Positions 19,037 to 27,962 of a DNA stretch of 64,000 nt are shown here, piece by piece. Each line of letters begins with the position of its first letter. The stretch's first letter is position 1. Source of the DNA: Pseudomonas cremoricolorata. Its GTDB lineage: Bacteria; Pseudomonadota; Gammaproteobacteria; Pseudomonadales; Pseudomonadaceae. The position numbers and the translations under genes are program-made. Where the stretch lies: the NCBI RefSeq assembly GCF_000759535.1, contig NZ_CP009455.1:1116001-1180000 (forward strand), read 5' to 3'. The notes beneath the pieces were generated by a model. The model had not been told where the DNA came from. It ran no database searches and worked only from the letters and a program-made list of their open reading frames with translations.

Positions 19037-20433
19037 CCTTTCTGATCGACAGCCCGACCCAGGTCATCCTGGTCGACGACGACCCGCACCTGCGCCAGGC
19101 CCTGAGCCAGACCCTGGACCTGGCCGGGCTCAAGGTCACGGCGCTGAGCGATGCCCAGGGCCTGGCCGAACGCATTGGCGAAGACTGGCCAGGGGTGGTG
19201 GTCAGTGACATCCGCATGCCCGGCATCGACGGCCTGCAACTGCTCGAGCAACTGCATGGCCGCGACCCGGAGCTGCCGGTGCTGTTGATCACCGGCCACG
19301 GCGATGTGCCGCTGGCGGTACAGGCGATGCGCGCCGGCGCCTACGATTTTCTGGAAAAGCCGTTCGCCAGTGATGCGCTGCTCGACAGTGTGCGTCGCGC
19401 CCTCGCCCTGCGCCGCCTGGTGCTTGATAACCGCAGCCTGCGCCTGGCCCTGAGCGACCGCCAGCAACTGGCCACCCGCCTGGTCGGGCAAGCACCGTCG
19501 ATGCTGCGCCTGCACGAGCAGATCGGCGCCCTGGCCGGCACCCGCGCCGACGTGCTGATCCTGGGCGAGACCGGTGCCGGCAAGGAGGTGGTGGCGCGCG
19601 CCCTGCACGATCTGTCGAGCCGCCGCGACGGGCCATTCGTGGCGATCAACGCCGGGGCGCTGGCCGAGTCGGTGGTCGAGAGCGAACTGTTCGGCCACGA
19701 ACCGGGGGCCTTCACCGGGGCGCAGAAGCGGCGCATCGGCAAGTTCGAATTCGCCAACGGCGGCACGCTGTTCCTCGATGAAATCGAAAGCATGAGCCTG
19801 GATGTGCAGGTCAAGCTGCTGCGCCTGTTGCAGGAGCGGGTGGTGGAACGCCTGGGCGGCAACCAGCTGATTCCGCTGGATATCCGCATAGTCGCCGCCA
19901 CCAAGGAAGACCTGCGCCAGGCCGCCGACCAGGGCCGCTTCCGCGCCGACCTGTACTACCGGCTGAACGTGGCTTCACTGCGTATACCGGCGCTGCGCGA
20001 GCGTGGCGATGACATTCTGGTGCTGTTCCAGCATTTTGCCGATGCCGCCAGCCAGCGCCATGGCTTGCCCCCGCACAGCCTGCAACCGGCGCAGCGCGCG
20101 TTACTGCTGCGCCACGACTGGCCGGGTAACGTGCGTGAACTGCAAAACGCCGCCGAACGCTTCGCCCTGGGCCTGGAACTGGCCCTGGACACACCGCAAC
20201 CCGCCGCCGCCACCGCCACCCCGGTAGCGCGCGGTGGCAGCCTCAGCGAACAGGTCGAGCAGTTCGAACGCTCGCTGATCGCCGCCGAACTGAGCCAGCC
20301 GCATAGCTCGATGCGCAGCCTCGCCGAAGCGCTGGGCATGCCGCGCAAGACCCTGCACGACAAACTGCGCAAGCATGGCCTGAGTTTCGAGGGCAGCAGC
20401 GGGCATGATGAGCATGAGGACGGGCGGGGGTAG
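19033..20433 (+). CDS. dctD: DctD-type sigma-54 response regulator
   Basis: An NtrC-family activator of 466 aa. The receiver domain (about 10-125) has acidic pocket LVDDDPHL and phospho-acceptor Asp59 in VVSDIRMPG. The AAA+ domain (about 150-380) has Walker A GETGAGKE, a canonical GAFTGA (225-230) for sigma-54 contact, and Walker B GGTLFLDEIE. The C-terminal Fis-type HTH is SLAEALGMPRKTLHDKLRKHGL. It should activate sigma-54 promoters for organic-acid uptake once phosphorylated by the kinase upstream. The 4-base overlap makes co-translation likely. A MifR-type role is an alternative. Confidence 0.88.
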   Translation: MTFLIDSPTQVILVDDDPHLRQALSQTLDLAGLKVTALSDAQGLAERIGEDWPGVVVSDIRMPGIDGLQLLEQLHGRDPELPVLLITGHGDVPLAVQAMRAGAYDFLEKPFASDALLDSVRRALALRRLVLDNRSLRLALSDRQQLATRLVGQAPSMLRLHEQIGALAGTRADVLILGETGAGKEVVARALHDLSSRRDGPFVAINAGALAESVVESELFGHEPGAFTGAQKRRIGKFEFANGGTLFLDEIESMSLDVQVKLLRLLQERVVERLGGNQLIPLDIRIVAATKEDLRQAADQGRFRADLYYRLNVASLRIPALRERGDDILVLFQHFADAASQRHGLPPHSLQPAQRALLLRHDWPGNVRELQNAAERFALGLELALDTPQPAAATATPVARGGSLSEQVEQFERSLIAAELSQPHSSMRSLAEALGMPRKTLHDKLRKHGLSFEGSSGHDEHEDGRG

Positions 20434-20443
20434 GTGTTGGGGC

Positions 20444-20485
20444 AGGCCGGCTTTGCCGGCCTTTCGCGTCTTCAGCCGCGAAAGG
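20444..20485. terminator. Double hairpin between dctD and cysQ (terminator and REP-like stem)
   Basis: AGGCCGGC-TTT-GCCGGCCT (20444-20462) is an 8-bp stem followed by TTTCG, a plausible terminator for dctD on the plus strand. A second stem, CCTTTCGCG...CGCGAAAGG (20460-20485), overlaps it and could serve the convergent cysQ; it also resembles Pseudomonas REP sequences. Confidence 0.55.
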
Positions 20486-20506
20486 CTCAAGATCAACCGC
20501 AGCGCG

Positions 20507-21334
20507 TCAGACCGCCGAAGCCAACCGCACCAAGGCATCCCGCCAACTGGCAGTGGCCGGCAACGCAAGGAAGAACGGGTTGAGCAGCGATTCGCGGGGC
20601 GGGTACTGCAATGCCTGGCCGTCGAGGCCAAGTACCGCGCCGCCGGCGCCTTCCAGCACGCCTTGCGCGGCGGCGGTGTCCCATTGCGAGGTCGGGGCCA
20701 GGCGCGGATAGCAATCGGCACTGCCTTCGGCCAGCAGGCAGAATTTCAGCGAGCTGCCGATGTTCGCCAGGGTCAGCTCGCCGACCGCCGCCGACAGCCC
20801 TTCGAGCAACAGCTCCTGGGCCGGGCTGCTGTGCCGGCGACTGGCGACCACGGTGAAGCGCTCACCGGCGCCAGGCTGGCTGCGCACCGCGATCGCCTCG
20901 GGCGCAGCGCCAGCTTCGGCACGCCAGGCACCCAATGCGCGCCCACCGAAGTAGCAGCGGCCATTGGTGGGCATCGATACCACGCCGAACACCACCTCAC
21001 CGCGCTCGATCAGGGCGATGTTGACGGTGAATTCTTCACTGCCGGCGATGAATTCCTTGGTGCCGTCCAGCGGATCGACCAGCCACCAGCGCTGCCAGCG
21101 CTGACGCTGCTCCAGGGCGATGCCGCAGTCTTCTTCCGACAGCACCGGAATGTCCGGGGTCAGAGCCTGTAGCCCGGCGACGATCACATGATGCGCAGCC
21201 AGATCAGCGGCCGTTACCGGGGAATCATCGGCCTTGGCGGTGACGGCGACATCGGCACGCCAGAACGGCAAAATCGCCTCGCCGGCACGTTGCGCGAGGG
21301 TCACCACCTCGGCGAGCAGTCGTTGCTGATTCAT
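20507..21334 (-). CDS. cysQ: 3'(2'),5'-bisphosphate nucleotidase CysQ
   Basis: An inositol-monophosphatase-superfamily enzyme of 275 aa that removes the 3'-phosphate from PAP (and PAPS), clearing a by-product of sulfate assimilation in the cytoplasm. Metal-binding motifs are visible: SEEDCG (first Glu ligand) and WWLVDPLDGTKEF (Asp-Pro-Leu-Asp-Gly-Thr), plus the C-terminal QWDTAAAQGVLEGAGG motif. The start overlaps the nudE stop by 4 bases (ATGA), so cysQ is translationally coupled behind nudE. The length is slightly above E. coli CysQ (246 aa). The nudE-cysQ pair is a normal Pseudomonas arrangement. Confidence 0.93.
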   Translation of the reverse strand: MNQQRLLAEVVTLAQRAGEAILPFWRADVAVTAKADDSPVTAADLAAHHVIVAGLQALTPDIPVLSEEDCGIALEQRQRWQRWWLVDPLDGTKEFIAGSEEFTVNIALIERGEVVFGVVSMPTNGRCYFGGRALGAWRAEAGAAPEAIAVRSQPGAGERFTVVASRRHSSPAQELLLEGLSAAVGELTLANIGSSLKFCLLAEGSADCYPRLAPTSQWDTAAAQGVLEGAGGAVLGLDGQALQYPPRESLLNPFFLALPATASWRDALVRLASAV

Positions 21335-21897
21335 GCGCTGAGCAGGCCTCGTTGAGTGAGCAGGTCACGCACCAGGTACAGCGCCGCCAGGGCGCGGCCT
21401 TCGGAGAACTGCGGGTGGGTGGCGAGGGCGGACAGCTCGCGCAGATTGACCGTGTCGACGCGCATCGGCTCGGGCTCGTCGCCCTCCAGGCGTTCTTCGT
21501 ACAGGTCGGTGGCCAGCACCACCTGGATTTTCTGGCTCATGTAGCCCGGCGACAACGACAGCTCGGTCAGGTGTTCCAGCTCGCGGGCACCATAACCGGC
21601 TTCCTCCTTGAGCTCACGGTTGGCGGCGGCCAGCACGTCCTCACCCGGCTCGATCAGGCCCTTGGGCAGCGACAGCTCGTAGGCATCGGTGCCCCCGCAG
21701 TATTCCTCGACCAGCAACGCGCGCTCGCCGTCGAGCATCGCCACGATCATCACGGCGCCGTGCCCGGTGCCGCGCCCGACCAGACGTTCGTAAGTGCGCT
21801 CGGTGCCGTTGCTGAAACGCAACTGCACCGCTTCGACGCGAAACAGGTGGCTGCTGGCGACGATCTCGCGGCTCAGGACGGTGGGTTTCTCGCGCAT
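21331..21897 (-). CDS. nudE: ADP compounds hydrolase NudE (Nudix)
   Basis: A Nudix hydrolase of 188 aa acting on ADP-ribose, Ap3A and NADH-type compounds as a house-cleaning enzyme. The Nudix box reads GLIEPGEDVLAAANRELKEE followed by AGYGA, matching GX5EX7REUXEEXGU with all catalytic Glu residues. The N-terminal LFRVEAVQLRFSNG and the length fit NudE. It shares a 63-base divergent promoter gap with yrfG and overlaps cysQ downstream, so nudE-cysQ should be one transcript. Confidence 0.92.
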   Translation of the reverse strand: MREKPTVLSREIVASSHLFRVEAVQLRFSNGTERTYERLVGRGTGHGAVMIVAMLDGERALLVEEYCGGTDAYELSLPKGLIEPGEDVLAAANRELKEEAGYGARELEHLTELSLSPGYMSQKIQVVLATDLYEERLEGDEPEPMRVDTVNLRELSALATHPQFSEGRALAALYLVRDLLTQRGLLSA

Positions 21898-21960
21898 GGC
21901 AGGCTCCTAGACGTGAACGGGTTACTATACCGTGGCTTGCTGACTGAACGAGAGTTTCCC

Positions 21961-22623
21961 ATGGCACTTCTTCCCTGGTCCGAGATCGATACCGTCCTGC
22001 TCGACATGGACGGCACCCTGCTCGACCTGCACTACGACAACCAGTTCTGGATGCAGCACCTGCCCCAGCGCTACGCCGAACTGCATGGCGTCAGCCGGGC
22101 GATGGCCGAGCTGGAGCTGCAGCCATTGTTCGAGCGCAACGCCGGCACGCTGAACTGGTACTGCCTAGATTTCTGGAGCCGAGAACTGCGCCTGCCGATT
22201 CGCGAACTCAAACAGGAACTGGCCGAGCTGATCGCCCTGCGCCCGGATGCCGGGCCGTTCCTGACGGCGATCCGCGACGCCGGCAAGCGCGTGGTGCTGA
22301 TCACCAACGCGCACCGCGACTCGCTGTCGCTGAAGCTGGAGCGGGTGGAGCTGGCGCCGTACTTCGAGCGGCTGATCAGCTCACACGATTACGGCTTCCC
22401 CAAGGAAAGCCCGCAGTTCTGGGATGCGCTGCACGCCGACATCGGCTTCGAGCCTTCGCGCAGCCTGTTCATCGACGACACCCTGGCGATTCTGCGCAGC
22501 GCCCGGCGCTTCGGTGTCGCGCACCTGCTGGCGGTTCTTCAACCGGACAGCAAGGCGGCGATCAGAGATACCCAGGAGTTCGATGCAGTGGACGACTACC
22601 GCACGCTTCTGGATGGACTTTAA
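21961..22623 (+). CDS. yrfG: HAD-family hydrolase YrfG (GMP/IMP-type 5'-nucleotidase)
   Basis: A haloacid dehalogenase phosphatase of 220 aa. Motif I is LLDMDGTLLDL (nucleophile and acid Asp), motif II is VVLITNAHRDS, the motif III Lys is in YGFPKESPQFW, and motif IV is LFIDDTLAILRSA. E. coli YrfG hydrolyses purine mononucleotides; the same neighbourhood (nudE, cysQ) supports orthology. The frame is open far upstream, but ATG 21961 is chosen because GAGAG lies just before it and it gives the family N-terminus. It converges on cadA with only 6 bases between the stops. Confidence 0.88.
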   Translation: MALLPWSEIDTVLLDMDGTLLDLHYDNQFWMQHLPQRYAELHGVSRAMAELELQPLFERNAGTLNWYCLDFWSRELRLPIRELKQELAELIALRPDAGPFLTAIRDAGKRVVLITNAHRDSLSLKLERVELAPYFERLISSHDYGFPKESPQFWDALHADIGFEPSRSLFIDDTLAILRSARRFGVAHLLAVLQPDSKAAIRDTQEFDAVDDYRTLLDGL

Positions 22624-22629
22624 GCGGCG

Positions 22630-24921
22630 CTACTTGCGCAGCAGACGCAACCCGTTGAACACCACCAGCAAGCTCACGCCCATGTCGGCGAACACCGCCA
22701 TCCACATGGTGGCCAGGCCGGCGAAGGTGATGGCGAGGAAGATCGCCTTGATGCCCAGAGCCAGCACGATGTTCTGGGTGAGAATCGCCGCGGTCTGGCG
22801 TGACAGGCGCACGAATGCCGGAATCTTGCGCAGGTCGTCGTCCATCAGCGCCACGTCGGCGGTCTCGATGGCGGTGTCGGTGCCGGCGGCGGCCATGGCG
22901 AAGCCGATCTCGGCCCGCGCCAGCGCCGGGGCATCGTTGATGCCGTCGCCGACCATCCCGGCGCGGTGGCCTTGTGCGTACAGCGCCTCGATGGCGGCGA
23001 GCTTGTCGGCCGGCAGCAGATTGCCTTCGGCGCAGTCGATGCCCACTTGGGCGGCGATGGCCTGGGCTGTGTGTGGGTTGTCGCCGGTGAGCATGAGGGT
23101 CTTGATGCCCAATTCGTGCAACTCGGCAATCGCCTGACGGCTGCTTTCCTTGACCGTATCGGCCACGGCGAACAGCGCCAGGGGGCCGCTGTCATCGAGC
23201 AGCAGCACCACGGTCTTGCCCTGACGCTCAAGGCCATCGAGCCGGGCTTCCAGCTCCGGTGAGCACAGCCCCAGCTCTTCCACCAGGCGGTGGTTGCCCA
23301 AGTGATAACGCACGCCGTCGATCTCGCCACGCACGCCCCGCCCGGCCAGCGCGGCGAAGTCCTGCACCTCACTCAGTGGCTGATTCGGCTGGCGGGCGAA
23401 CTGGGCGATGGCGCGAGATACCGGATGGTCGGAGCGCTCGCCCAGGCTTGCGCCCAGCGCCTGGGCGCGGCCTTCGAAACGCGGGTCGAGCAGGTGGAAG
23501 TCGGTCTGTACCGGCTTGCCGTGGGTGATGGTGCCCGTCTTGTCCAGCGCCAGGAAATCGAGCTTGCGCCCGCCTTCCAGGTACACCCCGCCCTTGACCA
23601 GAATGCCCTTGCGCGCCGCCGCTGCCAGACCACTGACGATGGTCACCGGGGTAGAAATCACCAGCGCGCAGGGGCACGCCACCACCAGCAGCACCAGAGC
23701 GCGGTAGATCCAGTCGAACCAGGCGCCGGCGCCGAACAGCGGCGGCAGCACGGCAATCGCCAGGGCCACGGCGAACACCGCCGGGGTATAGATGCGCGAG
23801 AAACGGTCGACGAAGCGCTGGGTCGGCGCGCGGCTGCCCTGGGCTTCTTCCACCGCCTTGATGATTCGCGCCAAGGTCGACTGCCCGGCCGCCGCAGTGA
23901 CCCGATACTCCAGCGCCCCGGCCTGGTTGATGGTACCGGCGAACAATTTGTCGCCCACGGTCTTTTCCACCGGCAGGCTTTCGCCGGTGATCGGCGCCTG
24001 ATCGACACTTGATTGCCCGCTGAGCACCTCGCCGTCCAGGCCGATGCGCTCGCCTGGCTTGACCCGCACCACTGCGCCGACGGCGACTTCACGCACGTCC
24101 ACTTCGCGCCACTGGCCGTCGGCCTCACGCACGGTGGCAAGGTCGGGACTGAGCTGCATCAGCCCACCGATGGCGTTGCGCGCGCGGTCCAGCGAGCGCG
24201 CTTCGATGAGCTCGGCAACGCTGAACAGCACCATGACCATGGCCGCTTCCGGCCACTGGCCGATCAGCACCGCGCCGGTCACGGCAATGCTCATCAGCGC
24301 GTTGATGTTGAGGTTGCGGTTCTTCAGGGCGATCCAGCCCTTCTTGTAGGTGCCTAGGCCGCAGCCGAGAATCGCCGCCAGCGCCAGGGCGGCCACCAAC
24401 CACTCGGGGGCCAGCCCGGTGAAATGCACCACTTCGGCAGCCAGCGCCGCCAGGCCAGACAACGCCAGTGGCCACCAGCGCGTCGGTGCCGCCGCCGCAG
24501 CGCCGACCTCGGCATCGCCCTCCAGCGGCTCGGCGTGCATGCCCAGGCTGGCGATGGCCTGCTCGATCGGCTCGGTGCCGGTCAGCGTGTGACGCACGCC
24601 AAGCACCCGGTTGATCAGGTTGAATTCCAGCTGCTCGATGCCCGGCTGCTTGCTGAGTTTGTCCTGAATCAGCGTCTGCTCGGTCGGGCAATCCATGGCC
24701 TCGATGCGAAAACGGCTGAGCCGGGCGTCAGCGCTGCTGTGCGCGGTGAGTTGCACCTGCGCAGGCGCGGCGCTGCTGCAGCAACTGCCGGCGGCATGGG
24801 CGTGGGCATGTCCGTTCTGCGCCTGCTCGGGCGCATGGGCATGATCGTGATCGTGATCGTGATCGTGATCGTGATCGTGATCGTGATCGTGGTGGGTCGG
24901 CGGGCTGACAGGCTGGTTCAT
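22630..24921 (-). CDS. cadA: Cd2+/Zn2+/Pb2+-exporting P-type ATPase CadA
   Basis: A P1B-2 ATPase of 763 aa that exports cadmium, zinc and lead across the inner membrane. It begins MNQPVSPPTHH and then a His-Asp repeat followed by HAHAPEQ, HAHAHA and CC-containing sequence, a metal-binding tail. A divergent HMA-like domain has MDCPTEQ (about residue 80). The membrane Cys-Pro-Cys motif is VVACPCALV, the phosphorylation site LALDKTGTITHGKP, and the hinge MVGDGINDAPAL. TGES occurs as ITGESLPVEK. ATG 24921 is preferred over the longer frame because AAGGA lies 8 bases upstream. It is transcribed divergently from cadR through a shared operator. Confidence 0.95.
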   Translation of the reverse strand: MNQPVSPPTHHDHDHDHDHDHDHDHDHAHAPEQAQNGHAHAHAAGSCCSSAAPAQVQLTAHSSADARLSRFRIEAMDCPTEQTLIQDKLSKQPGIEQLEFNLINRVLGVRHTLTGTEPIEQAIASLGMHAEPLEGDAEVGAAAAAPTRWWPLALSGLAALAAEVVHFTGLAPEWLVAALALAAILGCGLGTYKKGWIALKNRNLNINALMSIAVTGAVLIGQWPEAAMVMVLFSVAELIEARSLDRARNAIGGLMQLSPDLATVREADGQWREVDVREVAVGAVVRVKPGERIGLDGEVLSGQSSVDQAPITGESLPVEKTVGDKLFAGTINQAGALEYRVTAAAGQSTLARIIKAVEEAQGSRAPTQRFVDRFSRIYTPAVFAVALAIAVLPPLFGAGAWFDWIYRALVLLVVACPCALVISTPVTIVSGLAAAARKGILVKGGVYLEGGRKLDFLALDKTGTITHGKPVQTDFHLLDPRFEGRAQALGASLGERSDHPVSRAIAQFARQPNQPLSEVQDFAALAGRGVRGEIDGVRYHLGNHRLVEELGLCSPELEARLDGLERQGKTVVLLLDDSGPLALFAVADTVKESSRQAIAELHELGIKTLMLTGDNPHTAQAIAAQVGIDCAEGNLLPADKLAAIEALYAQGHRAGMVGDGINDAPALARAEIGFAMAAAGTDTAIETADVALMDDDLRKIPAFVRLSRQTAAILTQNIVLALGIKAIFLAITFAGLATMWMAVFADMGVSLLVVFNGLRLLRK
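24843..24890. repeat. Eight perfect tandem copies of a hexamer encoding the CadA His-Asp tail
   Basis: GATCGT is repeated eight times without a mismatch on the plus strand, which on the minus strand encodes alternating Asp-His near the CadA N-terminus. Because the unit is six bases, slippage would change tail length by two residues and keep the frame. The identity of every copy points to recent expansion. Confidence 0.95.
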
Positions 24922-24951
24922 GGACGCGTCCTTAATGTGCACCTGTTGCCA

Positions 24952-24982
24952 AGTGAACACCCTGTAGCCACTATAGGGTCAA
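24952..24982 (-). promoter_or_regulatory. CadR operator and cadA promoter
   Basis: An imperfect dyad, ACCCTGTAG-CCA-CTATAGGGT (24959-24979, 8 of 9 positions symmetric), lies between cadA and cadR. On the minus strand it fills the spacer between -35 TTGACC (24982-24977) and a weak -10 TTCACT (24957-24952). The 19-base spacer is the MerR-family hallmark in which the bound regulator untwists an over-long promoter. Confidence 0.85.
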
Positions 24983-25003
24983 GCTTTCCTGTGGAGATCA
25001 GTG

Positions 25004-25447
25004 ATGAAGATTGGCGAACTGGCCAGGGCCACCGACTGCGCCGTCGAGACCATCCGGTACTACGAGCGTGAACGCCTGCTGCCGGAACCGGCGCGCACCG
25101 ACGGCAACTACCGGCTCTACACCCAGGCCCATGTCGAGCGGCTGACCTTCATCCGCAACTGCCGCACCCTGGACATGACCCTCGATGAAATCCGCAGCCT
25201 GCTCAACCTGCGCGACCGCCCTGAAGGCCAGTGCGGCAGCGTCAACGCGCTGATCGACGAGCATATCGAGCATGTCCAGGCACGCATCGACGGCCTGGTG
25301 GCGCTGCAACGGCAATTGGTCGAGCTGCGCCAGCGCTGCAGCCAGCAAGGCGCCGAATGCGCCATCCTCCAGCAGTTGGAGGTCAACGGTGCCGTCACCG
25401 CGACCGACACCGAGCACTCCCACGTTGGGCGCAGCCACGGACACTGA
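25004..25447 (+). CDS. cadR: Cd(II)-responsive MerR-family regulator CadR
   Basis: A regulator of 147 aa. The winged HTH reads MKIGELARATDCAVETIRYY. A dimerisation helix and metal-sensing cysteines follow at positions 77, 112 and 119, exactly the CadR set. The tail is His-rich (HSHVGRSHGH). It activates cadA and usually its own gene when cadmium binds. The frame also has GTG at 25001, but ATG 25004 after GGAG gives the canonical CadR N-terminus. It is divergent from cadA across the operator dyad and followed after 39 bases by a VOC gene. Confidence 0.96.
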   Translation: MKIGELARATDCAVETIRYYERERLLPEPARTDGNYRLYTQAHVERLTFIRNCRTLDMTLDEIRSLLNLRDRPEGQCGSVNALIDEHIEHVQARIDGLVALQRQLVELRQRCSQQGAECAILQQLEVNGAVTATDTEHSHVGRSHGH

Positions 25448-25486
25448 GCCCGTACCCACCCTCACTTCAGCGACAAGGAGCGAGCG

Positions 25487-25906
25487 ATGTTCAGCCATAT
25501 CCAACTCGGCGCGAAAGACCTCGCCGGCATGACGGCCTTCTACGATGCCGTGCTGGCACCGCTCGGGCTCGAGCGCATCGAAGAACCCCACGATGGCGGC
25601 CCGACCGGCGCCGGCTGGCATGACAAGGCCGTGGCCTGGCGCAGGTTCTATATCCAGTTGCCGATCAACGGCCTGCCCGCGACCTGGGGCAATGGCACCC
25701 AAGTCAGCTTTCTGGCGCGTTCCAGCGAAGCGGTCGATCAGGCGTGGGCCACCGCCCTCGCCCAGGGCGGCATCGACGAAGGCGCGCCCGGACTCAGGCC
25801 GCACTACGCCGAGGACTACTACGGCGCCTACTGCCGCGACCCGGAGGGCAACAAGCTGTGCTTCGTCTGCTACACCGCGCACCCCGAGATCACCGCGCAG
25901 GGCTGA
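25487..25906 (+). CDS. VOC-family (glyoxalase/dioxygenase-like) protein
   Basis: A protein of 139 aa with one vicinal-oxygen-chelate unit: FSHIQLGAKDLAGMTAFYDAVL at the start (His ligand position) and YGAYCRDPEGNKLCFVCY at the end (DPEGN and acidic-ligand region). Members range from lactoylglutathione lyases to fosfomycin and bleomycin resistance proteins; the reaction here cannot be read. A strong ribosome site (AAGGAG) precedes ATG. It follows cadR by 39 bases and is probably co-transcribed, which suggests, but does not show, a link to metal stress. Confidence 0.85.
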   Translation: MFSHIQLGAKDLAGMTAFYDAVLAPLGLERIEEPHDGGPTGAGWHDKAVAWRRFYIQLPINGLPATWGNGTQVSFLARSSEAVDQAWATALAQGGIDEGAPGLRPHYAEDYYGAYCRDPEGNKLCFVCYTAHPEITAQG

Positions 25907-25931
25907 CGCACCTGCGCGCTGCCGCGCGACC

Positions 25932-26903
25932 TCACACCGCCATCGGCGCCGTCAGCGGCGGGTGATGCTCGTAGCCTTCCAGGGTGAAATCGCCAGGTTC
26001 GATCAGCTCCAGCCATTCGGGCTGGTACTGGCCGGTCTTGGCGAACTCAGGCACGCGCTCACTGATCACCAGCTTCGGCGCCGCCATGGGCGCGCGGCTG
26101 AACTGCTCGTTGAGCATGTCGAGATGGTTTTCATAGACGTGCGCATCACCGATGAAATAGGTGAACCAGCGCGGCGTGTAGCCGGTGAGGCGGGCGAACA
26201 GCGACAGCAGCGCGGCGCCCTCGGTGAGGTTGAACGGGGTGCCGAGGCCCAGGTCGTTGGAGCGGATGTACAAGGTCAGCGACAGCTCGCGTTTGCTTGC
26301 GTCGGCGTGGAACTGGTACAGCAAGTGGCACGGCGGCAGAGCCATTTCATCGAGCTGCGCGCAGTTCCAGCCGTGGAACAGGATGCGGCGGCTGCCGGGG
26401 TCGTTGACGATGGTGTCCAGGCACTGGCGCACCTGGTCGATGGCCTTGTACAGAATGACGAAGCCCTGGCCGTCTTCTTCATCGCGGGCGATCGTGCGAA
26501 AGCCTTGCTGCTCGGCCATGGCGATGGCGGCCGGGTTGCTCAGCGGGATGCGCTTGTAGCCCGGCCATTTGCGCCATTGCACGCCGTAGATTTCGCCGAG
26601 GTCGTCTTCGCCCTGACGGAACGGGTTGGCCAGCCACTGGGCATTTTCGTTGGCGTTCTGATCCCACACCTTGCAGCCCAGCTCGCGGAAGCGCGCGGCG
26701 TTGTTCACCCCGCGCAGGAAGCCGACCATCTCGCCGATGGCCGACTTGAACGCCAGCCGGCGCGTGGTGATGGCCGGAAAACCTTGCTGCAGGTCGAAGC
26801 GCAGCATGGCGCCGGGCCGGCTGATGGTGCGGATGCCGGTGCGGTTTTCCTGAAGCGTGCCGTTGTCGATCACGTCACGGACCAGGTCTAGATACTGTTT
26901 CAT
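25932..26903 (-). CDS. thyA: Thymidylate synthase ThyA
   Basis: An enzyme of 323 aa that methylates dUMP to dTMP using methylene-tetrahydrofolate. The catalytic Cys sits in [11 protein letters not shown], the phosphate-binding Arg pattern in [12 protein letters not shown], and [12 protein letters not shown] and [16 protein letters not shown] are also present. The protein is longer than E. coli ThyA (264 aa) owing to an insertion in the first half, as in several Pseudomonas and Lactobacillus enzymes. It lies 47 bases after lgt on the same strand; lgt-thyA is a conserved pair. Confidence 0.97.
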   Translation of the reverse strand: MKQYLDLVRDVIDNGTLQENRTGIRTISRPGAMLRFDLQQGFPAITTRRLAFKSAIGEMVGFLRGVNNAARFRELGCKVWDQNANENAQWLANPFRQGEDDLGEIYGVQWRKWPGYKRIPLSNPAAIAMAEQQGFRTIARDEEDGQGFVILYKAIDQVRQCLDTIVNDPGSRRILFHGWNCAQLDEMALPPCHLLYQFHADASKRELSLTLYIRSNDLGLGTPFNLTEGAALLSLFARLTGYTPRWFTYFIGDAHVYENHLDMLNEQFSRAPMAAPKLVISERVPEFAKTGQYQPEWLELIEPGDFTLEGYEHHPPLTAPMAV

Positions 26904-26950
26904 GGCCTACCTGTAGCGAAGCGGCAGAGGGATCACCCCTGCCGTGTGGA

Positions 26951-27760
26951 TCAATGGGCGGATGTCGCCGTGGGCTTGCGATTATAGGCCCACCAGATCA
27001 TGGCAAGGCCGGCGACGATCATTGGCACGCAGAGCAACTGACCCATGGTCAGCCAGCCGAACGCCAGATAGCCGAGCTGTGCATCCGGCACCCGGTAGAA
27101 CTCGACGATGAAGCGGAAGATGCCGTAGAACAGCGCGAACATGCCGGACACCGCCATGGTCGGGCGCGGTTTGCGCGAGTAGAACCACAGCACCAGGAAC
27201 AGCGCCACGCCTTCGAGGGCGAACTGGTACAGCTGCGACGGGTGGCGCGGCAACTGCGCCGGGTCGCTGAACGGCGGGAAGATCATCGCCCACGGCACAT
27301 CGGTCGGCTTGCCCCACAGCTCGGCATTGATGAAGTTGCCGATGCGTCCGGCGCCCAGACCGATCGGCACCATCGGTGCGACGAAGTCCATCAGTTCGAA
27401 GAACGACTTGTTGTTGCGCTTGCCGAACCACAGCGCCGCCAGCATCACCCCGATGAACCCGCCGTGGAACGACATGCCGCCTTTCCACACTTCGAAGATC
27501 AACGTCGGATTGCTCAGGTAGGCGTGCAGGTCGTAGAACAGCACGTAACCCAGGCGCCCGCCGACGATCACCCCCATCGACAGCCAGAACACCAGGTCGG
27601 AGAGTTTCTCGCGGCTCCAGGTTGGGTCGAAGCGGTTGAGCCGGCGCGAGGCGAGCAGCCAGGCACCGCCGATGCCGACCAGGTACATCAGGCCGTACCA
27701 GTGAATTTTCAGCGGCCCGATGGCCAGGGCCACGGGGTCGATCTGCGGGTAAGGCAGCAT
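26951..27760 (-). CDS. lgt: Prolipoprotein diacylglyceryl transferase Lgt
   Basis: An inner-membrane enzyme of 269 aa that attaches diacylglycerol to the lipobox Cys of prolipoproteins, the first step of lipoprotein maturation. Several TM helices are visible, with [11 protein letters not shown] at the start, the essential-His region [11 protein letters not shown], and the signature [22 protein letters not shown] precedes the ATG. It is upstream of thyA on the same strand and divergent from the TANGO2-like gene. Confidence 0.96.
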   Translation of the reverse strand: MLPYPQIDPVALAIGPLKIHWYGLMYLVGIGGAWLLASRRLNRFDPTWSREKLSDLVFWLSMGVIVGGRLGYVLFYDLHAYLSNPTLIFEVWKGGMSFHGGFIGVMLAALWFGKRNNKSFFELMDFVAPMVPIGLGAGRIGNFINAELWGKPTDVPWAMIFPPFSDPAQLPRHPSQLYQFALEGVALFLVLWFYSRKPRPTMAVSGMFALFYGIFRFIVEFYRVPDAQLGYLAFGWLTMGQLLCVPMIVAGLAMIWWAYNRKPTATSAH

Positions 27761-27962
27761 GGTGATTCCTTATGGTTCACATCACAGAACTGAAACCGAC
27801 GCCAAACCACGGCGCGGTGAACGTATGCGTGGGCGGACATGGCGACAAACACTGCGCCATCCCCGAGAAAATCAGTTGGGCATGGTAACGGAAGCCAAGG
27901 TCGGGGCTCTAGTGAAGTCTTTGGGCAACGCCGCTACAGTGGTAGCAATCGGAGACCTTCGA

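Noticed and set aside
24839..24892. Possible CRISPR-like or satellite array at the hexamer repeat
   Set aside because: The unit is six bases without spacers and is in frame within cadA.
24922..24960. Longer N-terminus for CadA
   Set aside because: The ribosome site AAGGA fits ATG 24921, and the extension would run into the promoter operator.
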